Positions 7,885 through 15,063 of a DNA stretch of 35,977 nt are shown here, in pieces (the stretch's first letter is position 1; the number at the start of each line of letters is the position of its first letter). The notes below the pieces were generated by a model that had not been told where the DNA came from, did not search any database, and worked only from the letters and a program-made list of their open reading frames with translations. The translations under genes were made by a program, and so were the position numbers. Source of the stretch: a virus. The stretch covers positions 1 to 35,977 of IMG/VR virus record IMGVR_UViG_3300046007_006885; one strand, written 5' to 3'.

Positions 7885-8438
7885 GAACTAATTTAATCAT
7901 CACTGATGATTTTTATGGCGATCCCGATGCTATTAGAGAATTTGCGTTACAGCAAGAATATAATGTAACTGGAAATTTCCCCGGTAATAGAACACGTAGT
8001 TTTTTAACACCAGACGTTAAGGAAACGATTCAAACAATAGTTTGGTATGCAGGCGGAGAAATTACAAATTGGTACAGCGACAACGGTTATACTGGATCTT
8101 TTCAATTAACATATGCAAGTGATCGCAGCTGGATCCACACTGATCATTTTAATAAATGGGCAGCAGTATGCTACTTAACTCCGGATGCTCCTATTACAGG
8201 CGGTACAGGTATATTCTTGCATAAAAAGAATAAAGCGATGACGGCAACAGAAATGGGAAAAGAACCTTACGATCCACAGGACATGACTAAGTGGGAAAAG
8301 GTTGATGTGATCGCAAATAGATATAATCGGTTAGTTATGTATCGCGGCGATTTATTTCATAGCAGTTTAGATTATTTCGGCAGCAACACACAAGATGCAA
8401 GACTGTTCCAAGTATTTTTCTTTGACACACAATTTTAA
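7881..8438 (+). CDS. 2OG-Fe(II) oxygenase, DUF6445-like, copy 1
   Basis: 185 residues beginning MRTNLIITDDFYGDPDAIRE, a familiar N-terminus for small phage and bacterial hydroxylases of this type. H86-x-D88 (WIHTDHF) and H160 (GDLFHSS) form the iron triad, and R174 (ARLFQVFF) can bind 2-oxoglutarate. YLTPDAP followed by GGTG is the conserved central strand. It overlaps the GT10 gene by 4 bases and is followed two bases later by a close paralogue. Substrate unknown; a protein side chain or an activated sugar are both possible. Confidence 0.8.
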   Translation: MRTNLIITDDFYGDPDAIREFALQQEYNVTGNFPGNRTRSFLTPDVKETIQTIVWYAGGEITNWYSDNGYTGSFQLTYASDRSWIHTDHFNKWAAVCYLTPDAPITGGTGIFLHKKNKAMTATEMGKEPYDPQDMTKWEKVDVIANRYNRLVMYRGDLFHSSLDYFGSNTQDARLFQVFFFDTQF

Positions 8439-8440
8439 TC

Positions 8441-8992
8441 ATGCAAACAAATGTAATTGTTATTGATGATTTTTACAGTAATCCAGACGGTGTTAGGGAT
8501 TTTGCCTTACAGCAAGAATTTGCTAAACGGGAAAATTTTCCTGGAATAAGAACACGTTCTTTTTTAAACGAATCAACTAAAGCTACCCTAAGTCAAATCT
8601 TGTACAACGCAGCGGGTGAAATTACTAACTGGAATGAACGTGACGGTTTAACCGGATCATTTGAATTAGCCACAAGTAGAGATCGTAGTTGGATACACAC
8701 AGACCATTTTAATACTTGGGCAGGAGTTATATATTTGACACCCGATGCTCCACTTAGTGGTGGCACTGGGTTTTATAGATATAAAAAAACTGGGGCTATT
8801 CGAGCATCTGAACTAGAAAATTACGAATCACAAGATATGACTAAATGGGAGTTATACGACGTAATTGGTAATAGATATAATAGACTAGTGCTTTATCATA
8901 GTGATTTATTTCATAACAGTGTAGATTATTTTGGTCAAAGCAAAGAAAATGGTAGGCTGTTTCAATTGTTCTTTCTTACAACCGAGTATTGA
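8441..8992 (+). CDS. 2OG-Fe(II) oxygenase, DUF6445-like, copy 2 (tandem paralogue)
   Basis: 183 residues, collinear with the preceding gene over its full length. It shares the N-terminus (TN.I..DDFY..PD..R.FALQQE), R-T-R-S-F-L, H86-x-D88 in DRSWIHTDHFN, YLTPDAP, QDMTKWE and NRYNRLV. The iron ligands H86, D88 and H158 and the basic R172 are kept, so both copies look active. Differences concentrate at 28-75 and 111-132, probably around the substrate pocket. A tandem duplication followed by divergence is the simplest explanation. Confidence 0.8.
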   Translation: MQTNVIVIDDFYSNPDGVRDFALQQEFAKRENFPGIRTRSFLNESTKATLSQILYNAAGEITNWNERDGLTGSFELATSRDRSWIHTDHFNTWAGVIYLTPDAPLSGGTGFYRYKKTGAIRASELENYESQDMTKWELYDVIGNRYNRLVLYHSDLFHNSVDYFGQSKENGRLFQLFFLTTEY

Positions 8993-8994
8993 TT

Positions 8995-9528
8995 ATGATA
9001 ATAAATCGAATTAGTAATTTTTTAGAACCAGATGTTTTACAAAATCTGCGGGATAAATTTGAAAAATCTAAAGGAACTCCTTCATTTGAAATTAATAATA
9101 TGGGACGATGGGGTGCAGGTTTAGAGTACGGAAGTTACAGTCCAGTATTGATACTGCCACTTGAGGAATACAGACAATATTTTATCGACAAATATTGTGC
9201 CTTAGATCCCATATTCAAAGATTATCAAAATTTAACTTGCTTTATGCATATTTGGTTACCTGGCACACAAATTAATTGGCATCATGATTCCAGTGACACT
9301 AGTCCTAGATTAAGCAGCACCATTTACATCAACGAAAGCTGGAATTGGAATTGGGGTGGAATGTTTTTATATGATCATGAAAGTTTAGGGCAGGGTTGGG
9401 TATTCCCTCATCCTAATTCGGCAATATGGTTTATTCCTCCGTTATGGCACAGTACCACAATGGTAACCAATGCTGCGGAATTTCCGAGATTGAGTGTACA
9501 ATTATTTTTTAATAAGTCTTTATCATGA
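8995..9528 (+). CDS. 2OG-Fe(II) oxygenase, prolyl-hydroxylase-like
   Basis: 177 residues from the ATG at 8995, two bases after the previous stop; a TTG six bases upstream in frame is less likely. H96-x-D98 (NWHHDSSD), H152 (LWHSTTMV) and R165 (PRLSVQLFF) form the expected facial triad and co-substrate site. The aromatic stretch NESWNWNWGGMFLYD at 113-127 is the core strand seen in P4H-like phage enzymes. It is not a close copy of the two DUF6445-like genes, so it represents a separate subfamily. It overlaps the next gene by 4 bases. Confidence 0.8.
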   Translation: MIINRISNFLEPDVLQNLRDKFEKSKGTPSFEINNMGRWGAGLEYGSYSPVLILPLEEYRQYFIDKYCALDPIFKDYQNLTCFMHIWLPGTQINWHHDSSDTSPRLSSTIYINESWNWNWGGMFLYDHESLGQGWVFPHPNSAIWFIPPLWHSTTMVTNAAEFPRLSVQLFFNKSLS

Positions 9529-10118
9529 GTACAATATCTTTAGATCATTGGTTTCCCAGTGTTATAGGTAAAAGTTTTCATCCTGAATGGATTGAACCAG
9601 TATTAAACAATGCCAAGCAAATTTGGGATAATCCTACTACAAACCTAAATGAACAGTTTTACTATAACGGCAGAACAACTCATGGTACTAGAAATTTATT
9701 TTATGAACCGCAATTTAAGGACTTCGGGGAATTCATTCTTCAAAAAGGAAAAGAATTTTTAGAACTACAGGGCTATGATAGTAATGCAGTAAATTGGCGT
9801 CCTTACATGTTCTTAAATAGTTTTAAGGAAGGCTCTGCACACGCTAAACATTTACATAGCCAATGCAGTATAAGTGGAATTTACTATTTACAAACTCCGC
9901 CAGGAAGTAGCCCTATTACTTTTTACCCGCATCAAACTTATAGAGAGTTTTTTGACTTCCTTTACGCAGTTAAAGATCCCACTAACTGGTATAATATGAG
10001 CAGCACAAAGTATGATCCCTATCCGGGTTTGTTAATGATTTGGCCGGGCTGGTTATGGCACGAAGTTGTGCCCAATCAAAGCCAAGAACCACGAACTAGT
10101 ATTGTGTTCAATCTTTGA
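9525..10118 (+). CDS. 2OG-Fe(II) oxygenase, TIGR02466 / 2OG-FeII_Oxy_5-like
   Basis: 197 residues. The N-terminus (WFPSVIGKSFHPEW) and the segment HLHSQCSISGIYYLQTP at ~109-125 match the family named in the call, where a HxH or HxD pair is followed by SGvYYL. H179 in WPGWLWHEVVPN and R190 in EPRTSIVFNL complete the site. It is the last gene of the cassette. Its 3' end overlaps the convergent Nudix gene by 11 bases, so transcription from the two sides collides here. Substrate unknown. Confidence 0.8.
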   Translation: MSTISLDHWFPSVIGKSFHPEWIEPVLNNAKQIWDNPTTNLNEQFYYNGRTTHGTRNLFYEPQFKDFGEFILQKGKEFLELQGYDSNAVNWRPYMFLNSFKEGSAHAKHLHSQCSISGIYYLQTPPGSSPITFYPHQTYREFFDFLYAVKDPTNWYNMSSTKYDPYPGLLMIWPGWLWHEVVPNQSQEPRTSIVFNL

Positions 10119-10539
10119 TTGTTTGATGTATATCTAGTTTTTTCTTAACTGTTTCTGAATTAAGTATACGTAAAATTCCGGGGTGTAAAGGCTTGGGATA
10201 ATCCTCTAAAGGCACCCAACAATACCCTTTATGTTCTGCGTTTAAATCGGGCATGAATTCTTCTTCTACTTTGATCAGGAACGTATGATAAATGAATTTT
10301 TCATTATCACTTGTATATTTTTCTATAGGTAAAATTTTTGCACCAAGAATTTTACCGCCTAGTTCTTCATTGATTTCTCTTTCTAGTCCTGATAAAATAG
10401 ATTCATTGGGTTCTATTTTCCCGCCAACTAAACCCCAAGTATTGGCATATTTGCCTTTATCTCGCAATAAAAATAAGTATCGTTGAGATCTAGTACAGAA
10501 AATTAATGCACCACAACCTGTTAAATTGCTATTAACCAT
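10108..10539 (-). CDS. Nudix hydrolase
   Basis: 143 residues with a nearly perfect Nudix box at 40-62: G40, E46, R54-E55, E58-E59, G61. The last box position, normally a bulky hydrophobic residue, is Gly. The N-terminus TGCGALIFCTRSQRYLFLLR and WGLVGGKIEPNES are typical of small NTP or nucleotide-sugar pyrophosphatases. It starts inside the last codons of gp15 (19-base overlap), so it is the third gene of the minus-strand gp14-gp15 operon and should be made late. A role in cleaving nucleotide sugars, dinucleotides or damaged NTPs cannot be chosen from sequence. Confidence 0.9.
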   Translation of the reverse strand: MVNSNLTGCGALIFCTRSQRYLFLLRDKGKYANTWGLVGGKIEPNESILSGLEREINEELGGKILGAKILPIEKYTSDNEKFIYHTFLIKVEEEFMPDLNAEHKGYCWVPLEDYPKPLHPGILRILNSETVKKKLDIHQTIKD

Positions 10540-12137
10540 TTTCCTGACGGGTAATAACCTTCGTAACTCTTAATCCAAGTAGATCCATTCCATCTATATT
10601 GAACACTGGTAGTTAAGTTTGTTACATATTGAACTGTAGTTTCGTATCTTGAATCAAATACAACTGACCAATGCTGACCGTCAAATTGAATAATGTCATT
10701 GGCATATGCCTCTAAAGGGGTATCATCTACACCTAACCAATTATATACCGGTTGAGCACCTTCTTGTGAAACATAATCGTTTATGAGCAAATATCTTGTG
10801 CCCGGAGCTAAGTCTTGCAAGTCTCTATTAGGTCTCGAACTTAAAGGGTCTATTATAGCATTTACAGGCTGCAAAGTGTTTACAGGAATTGAATCTATGT
10901 CTGCAGTCCATATTAAACTTGTATCATCTATAGGATTGTATGCAATCGTTCCAACTACTTGATTGCCGTCATCCAATTCTAAAGTGATAGAACTTGCCCC
11001 GTTTACTAAGTTTCCATAAACATTAATTACGTCTCTCCAAACTTCACTTACACCTGCTTTTCTGGTCACTGCAGTAAATGCAATTTTATCTCCAATATTG
11101 CCCGTAATTACATTACTGGTTAATACCGTGTCACCGTTTACTTGTAACACTAAACAGTTAGGCACTGTTCTAATAGTGGGATTAACATTGCTGGCAATAC
11201 TAGCACCCGTAATAACCATGTTAGCCTCAATTCCGTCAGTGTCGGTCAATATTACTGTGGTGTTTGCACTGACATTAGCTACTAGTTCTTTTATAATCTG
11301 TGCACCAAATTCATTCTTTACAGGTTGATTATATTTTACTAATCTCAGTTCGTTTTCTAATAGAATCACTCCATAATTCATAGGAGTATAGTACTGCCTG
11401 CTTAAAAGAGTGGATTCATCATATATAGCATCGTTCAAACCGCCCGAACCATCGAATATGCTAGCAACAATTCTTTGAATAACTCCCAATTTACGCACCA
11501 ATGCTGGAGCACTTATAAAAATAGGAATTTCAAAAGTTAATGTGGCTATATCAATTGGGTTTTCTGTGCCTTGAGGAACAGTTCTAGAACTCCATTGAAC
11601 ATCAGTTAATAATACATAGCTGATGCTAGTCCAATCAATATAGTTATCTGTGCTTTGAATTTCTAGTGCTGGATTGAATAAAATACAAAGTTGTTCTAAT
11701 AATTGAAGTTTTTGTTCGGTATTGCTAGTCCAAATATCTAATTTGATAGTTAATTTGTAAGGTACAGGCATTAATCTATCTACAGTTAAAACATCACCTT
11801 GTGTAGTGCTGTAATTACCTGTTTGTGGATCATAATATCGTTCTCTTAAATTCAATTTTCCTACATAACTAGGATTTTGAAGCCTTGCTCTGTCATAGGT
11901 TAATCCGCTTACATAAACTGCCATTGCTGGAACTGCATTCATTATGTTTTCGCTGTTTTGTTTGATTATAGCTGCAGCTTGTCTACTACTATCACCGTAT
12001 ATGACTGGCACTCTTTGTAGCGCAGTAACACCATTACGGTCTTTTCCAAATTCTACTTGAAAGTTAGATACCATTCGCATGAATTGAATAATGTATCTAC
12101 GTATTTGATTATCGTAAAAAAATTGTTGGAGAGACAT
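10521..12137 (-). CDS. 15: Tail sheath stabiliser / completion protein gp15
   Basis: 538 residues, about twice T4 gp15 (272). The first ~230 residues carry the family core: a short start with NQIRRYIIQFMRMVSNFQVEF, then RVPVIYGD, MPVPYKLTIKLDIWTSN, QLCILFNPALEIQ, and a final strand in ATLTFEIPIFISAP. This parallels T4 gp15 FRRYATLMGDLFSNIQI and RVPITYAS. The remaining ~300 residues are a beta-rich extension ending in W-rich repeats (QHWSVVFD, YRWNGSTWIKS) absent from T4. gp15 caps the sheath and tube before joining to the head. The start shares one base with the gp14 stop. Confidence 0.85.
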   Translation of the reverse strand: MSLQQFFYDNQIRRYIIQFMRMVSNFQVEFGKDRNGVTALQRVPVIYGDSSRQAAAIIKQNSENIMNAVPAMAVYVSGLTYDRARLQNPSYVGKLNLRERYYDPQTGNYSTTQGDVLTVDRLMPVPYKLTIKLDIWTSNTEQKLQLLEQLCILFNPALEIQSTDNYIDWTSISYVLLTDVQWSSRTVPQGTENPIDIATLTFEIPIFISAPALVRKLGVIQRIVASIFDGSGGLNDAIYDESTLLSRQYYTPMNYGVILLENELRLVKYNQPVKNEFGAQIIKELVANVSANTTVILTDTDGIEANMVITGASIASNVNPTIRTVPNCLVLQVNGDTVLTSNVITGNIGDKIAFTAVTRKAGVSEVWRDVINVYGNLVNGASSITLELDDGNQVVGTIAYNPIDDTSLIWTADIDSIPVNTLQPVNAIIDPLSSRPNRDLQDLAPGTRYLLINDYVSQEGAQPVYNWLGVDDTPLEAYANDIIQFDGQHWSVVFDSRYETTVQYVTNLTTSVQYRWNGSTWIKSYEGYYPSGKWLIAI

Positions 12138-13516
12138 TAATTATCTGCCTTTGGGGTTAATGCTTTGCTAAGACTTTGTCTGACAGGCTGTGTTCGGCCT
12201 TCGGTGTCTATAAAGGTGTCTGTATTATTTACAAATAAACTACGTTGTGTACGATTATTTGGTCCTGGTGTTAGATCTGTTCTAACACTATCTTCTATCT
12301 TGGTCCATCTTGTACCATCATATCTAAATAACCTATTAGGAACAAAATCTGTACGCAATATGTAATCGCCGATAGTGGGGTCCTGAGGGAAACTAGTTCT
12401 GGCAGATACGGGCCAGCCATTAGGCGGAGTTCCGTCCCCTCCCAAATATGCTGGAATGTTGGTATCTGGAGTTGTTGGTTGGGTAGCTGCAAAATTTACG
12501 GTGGAATCCACTGTCATCTGGGTAATATCAACTTGCACTCCAGTGGGATCTCCTGGACTACCATCCGGATTAATTGGTTCTACATACAATTCATCAACGT
12601 TGGTTCCGCTTTTAGGAACTTCAATTTCAGCTTGAGTTATTACAGCATCGTTTATTTCTAATAATTTATCTAAGGTGCTTAAGTATGAACCCAATGGTGT
12701 TATATTTCCTTGACTGTCAGTGCCAGTAATTTGATTAATTATATCCTTGTATTCTTGGCTGTCTACTAGCGGAGTCATTTTAACTCTTAATAAATGCGGC
12801 CACCAAGTTTGACTGAATCCCTCTGCTGCAAATGTTATATCTTGCACCACATAATATCTTTTTAATAAAGCGGGAATTTCCTCATTTAATGGATAATAGT
12901 CCTTTTTATGTTGAAGTTCCAATACATCACCCGACATAATTTTGCGACCTAAAATAGCCACAATGTCATTTAAATGAAACGTCATATAAATTGTGTCTGC
13001 ACTTAAAAATATACCAAATTGATTTAAATCAAAATCGTTATCATTAACAGTATAAACACCCCGAAGAGTATAGACGGAAGTATCATATTTCCTGTCCCTA
13101 TTTTCTAAAAACAATAAGTCTTGAATATTTAGAGCACTTTGATTTTGATAAACGGGTTGTGATGCATCTTTCCAAAATATACTTAAGGATTGTCCTGTTG
13201 AAATGTTTGATGTTATGTTACTGCTTAGGACAACAGTATTGCTTCCAGTGTTGGTGCTAACAATAACAGTATTTGCACCTATACCTACACCTTGTACAGT
13301 TTGTCCTGGTTCAAAATTAGCCACATTGCTAAAATGTAATGTAGCACCTGATGTAGTAGAATTCGAAGTGACGTAACTATTTGCCTGGCTGTTTGTGCCT
13401 ATATATTTGTGGAGAAGAATGCCTGTGCCGCCCACTGTAAATTGTTCGGATATTAATTTGTCAAAAAATTTGTAATCGTTAGTGTGGTTTGGGCGCCACA
13501 TACTTAGCCTAGGCAT
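12137..13516 (-). CDS. 14: Neck protein gp14
   Basis: 459 residues against about 256 in T4. Start pattern FFDKLISEQFTVGGTGILLHKY, and later DLLFLENRDRKYD, then FGIFLSADTIYMTFHLNDIVAILGRK, VLELQHKKDYYPL and RYYVVQDITFAAEGFSQTWWPHLLRVKM, fit gp14 of marine T4-like phages. An insertion at ~40-117 is a Ser/Thr/Asn-rich beta module (FSNVANFEPGQTVQGVG...), and the C-terminus has a Pro-rich linker plus LFRYDGTRWTKIE. gp14 with gp13 forms the head-tail neck. The gene runs opposite to gp13, and a late-type motif lies 21 bases upstream. Confidence 0.8.
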   Translation of the reverse strand: MPRLSMWRPNHTNDYKFFDKLISEQFTVGGTGILLHKYIGTNSQANSYVTSNSTTSGATLHFSNVANFEPGQTVQGVGIGANTVIVSTNTGSNTVVLSSNITSNISTGQSLSIFWKDASQPVYQNQSALNIQDLLFLENRDRKYDTSVYTLRGVYTVNDNDFDLNQFGIFLSADTIYMTFHLNDIVAILGRKIMSGDVLELQHKKDYYPLNEEIPALLKRYYVVQDITFAAEGFSQTWWPHLLRVKMTPLVDSQEYKDIINQITGTDSQGNITPLGSYLSTLDKLLEINDAVITQAEIEVPKSGTNVDELYVEPINPDGSPGDPTGVQVDITQMTVDSTVNFAATQPTTPDTNIPAYLGGDGTPPNGWPVSARTSFPQDPTIGDYILRTDFVPNRLFRYDGTRWTKIEDSVRTDLTPGPNNRTQRSLFVNNTDTFIDTEGRTQPVRQSLSKALTPKADN

Positions 13517-13537
13517 ACATTTAACCCTTTTATCATG

Positions 13538-13545
13538 TATTTATT
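13538..13545 (-). promoter_or_regulatory. T4-late-type promoter motif for gp14-gp15-Nudix
   Basis: On the minus strand the sequence reads AATAAATA, with TAAATA ending 21 bases before the gp14 ATG. It fits the T4 late consensus TATAAATA at six or more positions and lies in the short divergent gap with the plus-strand 88-residue gene. A late promoter is expected for neck genes. Confidence 0.6.
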
Positions 13546-13551
13546 GTTAGA

Positions 13552-13580
13552 TTGACAATAAAAACTAAAGGTGCTATACT
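13552..13580 (+). promoter_or_regulatory. Sigma70-type promoter, TTGACA-17-TATACT
   Basis: A perfect -35 box TTGACA (13552-13557), a 17-base spacer, and a -10 box TATACT (13575-13580, five of six). The expected start point, 6-7 bases further, falls on the A of the ATG at 13587, so the transcript may be leaderless. It points away from the late motif for gp14, giving a divergent early/late promoter pair in 70 bases. Confidence 0.8.
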
Positions 13581-13586
13581 TGTTAA

Positions 13587-13853
13587 ATGCCGGATATGCT
13601 TAACTGCCAATCTAGACTGTACAAATGCAGGGATCAGATAGCTGGAATGCCGTCTGGCAGAGAAAAAATTGATCTACAAAGAATGTACCAATCAGTGACG
13701 GAAACTCAAAAACTTGTAAATAATTTGTGGATAGAATGTAGAAGAATAGGAAAAGTTACAGCTCAATATAATAATGAACTAACCAAATTTGATGAACTGG
13801 TTAGTAATCTTGAACAGTACATTACTTTGGCTTACTTGACAAAAGGAGTTTGA
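13587..13853 (+). CDS. Hypothetical early/middle protein, 88 aa, helical
   Basis: No family recognised. The sequence is mostly helix-forming with heptad-like Leu/Ile spacing (IDLQRMYQSVTETQKLVNNLW and FDELVSNLEQYITLAYL) and two Cys near the N-terminus. A second ATG at 13596 in frame is possible. It stands behind a strong sigma70-type promoter and is followed two bases later by a larger unknown gene, so the pair forms an early or middle operon between neck genes. Small coiled-coil proteins at such places in T4-like phages can be recombination or transcription accessories, but no match to T4 UvsY or gp33 could be made. Confidence 0.7.
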   Translation: MPDMLNCQSRLYKCRDQIAGMPSGREKIDLQRMYQSVTETQKLVNNLWIECRRIGKVTAQYNNELTKFDELVSNLEQYITLAYLTKGV

Positions 13854-13854
13854 T

Positions 13855-15021
13855 ATGCCTACAGTTGCCGGAATTAAAATTAAAACTAAACCTCCCCGAG
13901 TTCGTAATCCTTTATTTGCGGATGAAAAATACACAGGTGGCGAGCCTGAATGGCCCGCAGATGCTTTAGAATGGTCTGACGAGGACTTTGATCATCTATT
14001 GCGTAAAAGTTTCTTTTACTACAATTATTTTTACAATCAAAAAGACACTAAAAAACATGTAGAGGAGTGGGCTGAAAAATCTGGAATGTTTGACAAAACA
14101 CAAGTCAAAGCATTTAAACGTAGTGCAGACAGAAGTATTCCTATGACTGCATGTAGCCTAGTAATGGCGCATCGTGCAGGTATGCCATTAAAGGCAACGC
14201 ATATTGAATTTCTTACTAAGTCTATCATTGCAGCAATTTCAGATACTGAACCTGATCCTGAAGAAATCACTACAAAACCTAAGGCACAAGAATACCGTCC
14301 TACTATTCAAGATAGACTGGCAGAAAAAACTTCTGAACTGATAGGCGAAATGGAAGGTATGTTTGACGAAATTGTAAAAAATACCAAGCCAAATTTTAAA
14401 CCTTACGATTTTCTTACAACTAATAAAGTTATTCAAGCACAGTTGCCCAAGTACAAAGCAGTGTTTGAAAACAGAAAATTTGAATTGGAATTAGCACAAT
14501 CTAAAAAAGATTCCCAACTTGCAGAAGCTTATAAACATTATAAAGCAGCAGATTTCAAAAGAATTATTAGTTGGTTGGATTTGGTGTTGTTGGCGTTGGA
14601 CGAATATCGTCAAGTAAAACAGGCAACCAAGAAAGCCCGAGTTAAAAAAGCACCAACAAAAGAAAAATTAACTGCAAAACTTAAATATGCCAAGGATTTC
14701 AAAGAATTAAAATTGGTCAGTATCAATCCAGCTGAGATTATTGGTTCCACTGAACTATGGGTTTATAATACTAAAACCCGTAAATTGGGCAAATACGTTG
14801 CAGCATCTCATAGTCAGCTTTCAGTTAAAGGCACCGGAATTGAAAATTTTGACACAGATAAGAGCATTAGTAAAACTTTGAGAAAGCCAGAAGAGAAGCT
14901 TAAGGAGTTTGCCAAAGCAGGCAAAATTATTCTTAGAAAGTTTTTAGACGATATCAAGGCTACAGAAACAAAACTCAATGGAAGAATCAACACTGATATT
15001 GTTCTGTTAAAGGTAGCTTAA
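13855..15021 (+). CDS. Conserved hypothetical protein of marine T4-like phages, 388 aa
   Basis: Highly charged, Lys-rich, soluble protein preceded by AAAAGGAGTTTGAT, a good ribosome site (GGAG). Helical through ~180-260 with a basic cluster KKARVKKAPTKEKLTAKLK at ~258-276. The C-terminal part has STELWVYNTKTRKLGKYVA, then LSVKGTGIENFDTDKS, a pattern I recall from uncharacterised proteins of cyanophages and other marine myoviruses. It is co-transcribed with the 88-residue gene and ends just before a terminator, so it belongs to an early/middle transcript. The basic, nucleic-acid-like composition suggests DNA or RNA contact; this is inference. Confidence 0.75.
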   Translation: MPTVAGIKIKTKPPRVRNPLFADEKYTGGEPEWPADALEWSDEDFDHLLRKSFFYYNYFYNQKDTKKHVEEWAEKSGMFDKTQVKAFKRSADRSIPMTACSLVMAHRAGMPLKATHIEFLTKSIIAAISDTEPDPEEITTKPKAQEYRPTIQDRLAEKTSELIGEMEGMFDEIVKNTKPNFKPYDFLTTNKVIQAQLPKYKAVFENRKFELELAQSKKDSQLAEAYKHYKAADFKRIISWLDLVLLALDEYRQVKQATKKARVKKAPTKEKLTAKLKYAKDFKELKLVSINPAEIIGSTELWVYNTKTRKLGKYVAASHSQLSVKGTGIENFDTDKSISKTLRKPEEKLKEFAKAGKIILRKFLDDIKATETKLNGRINTDIVLLKVA

Positions 15022-15025
15022 ACCT

Positions 15026-15063
15026 AGTCCTGTTAGCTAAATATGGTTAACAGGACTTTTTTT
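15026..15063 (+). terminator. Rho-independent terminator of the early pair
   Basis: A perfect 10-base stem, AGTCCTGTTA (15026-15035) with TAACAGGACT (15048-15057), encloses a 12-base loop and is followed by seven T. It begins five bases after the stop of the 388-residue gene. The loop contains GCTAAATA, a late-type promoter motif for the next gene. Confidence 0.85.
15036..15043 (+). promoter_or_regulatory. T4-late-type promoter motif in the terminator loop, for gp13
   Basis: GCTAAATA lies exactly in the loop of the preceding terminator. Its TAAATA ends 20 bases before ATG 15064. This placement lets late transcription start after the early terminator's first arm, so the late RNA lacks a complete hairpin. 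Confidence 0.55.

Noticed and set aside
10109-10121. CAATC-TTT-GATTG hairpin as a terminator between the convergent oxygenase and Nudix genes
   Set aside because: Five-base A/T-rich stem inside coding sequence with no immediate T-run.
13587-13853. UvsY or gp33 as identity of the 88-residue protein
   Set aside because: Size and helical character fit loosely, but no residue pattern could be matched to either T4 protein.
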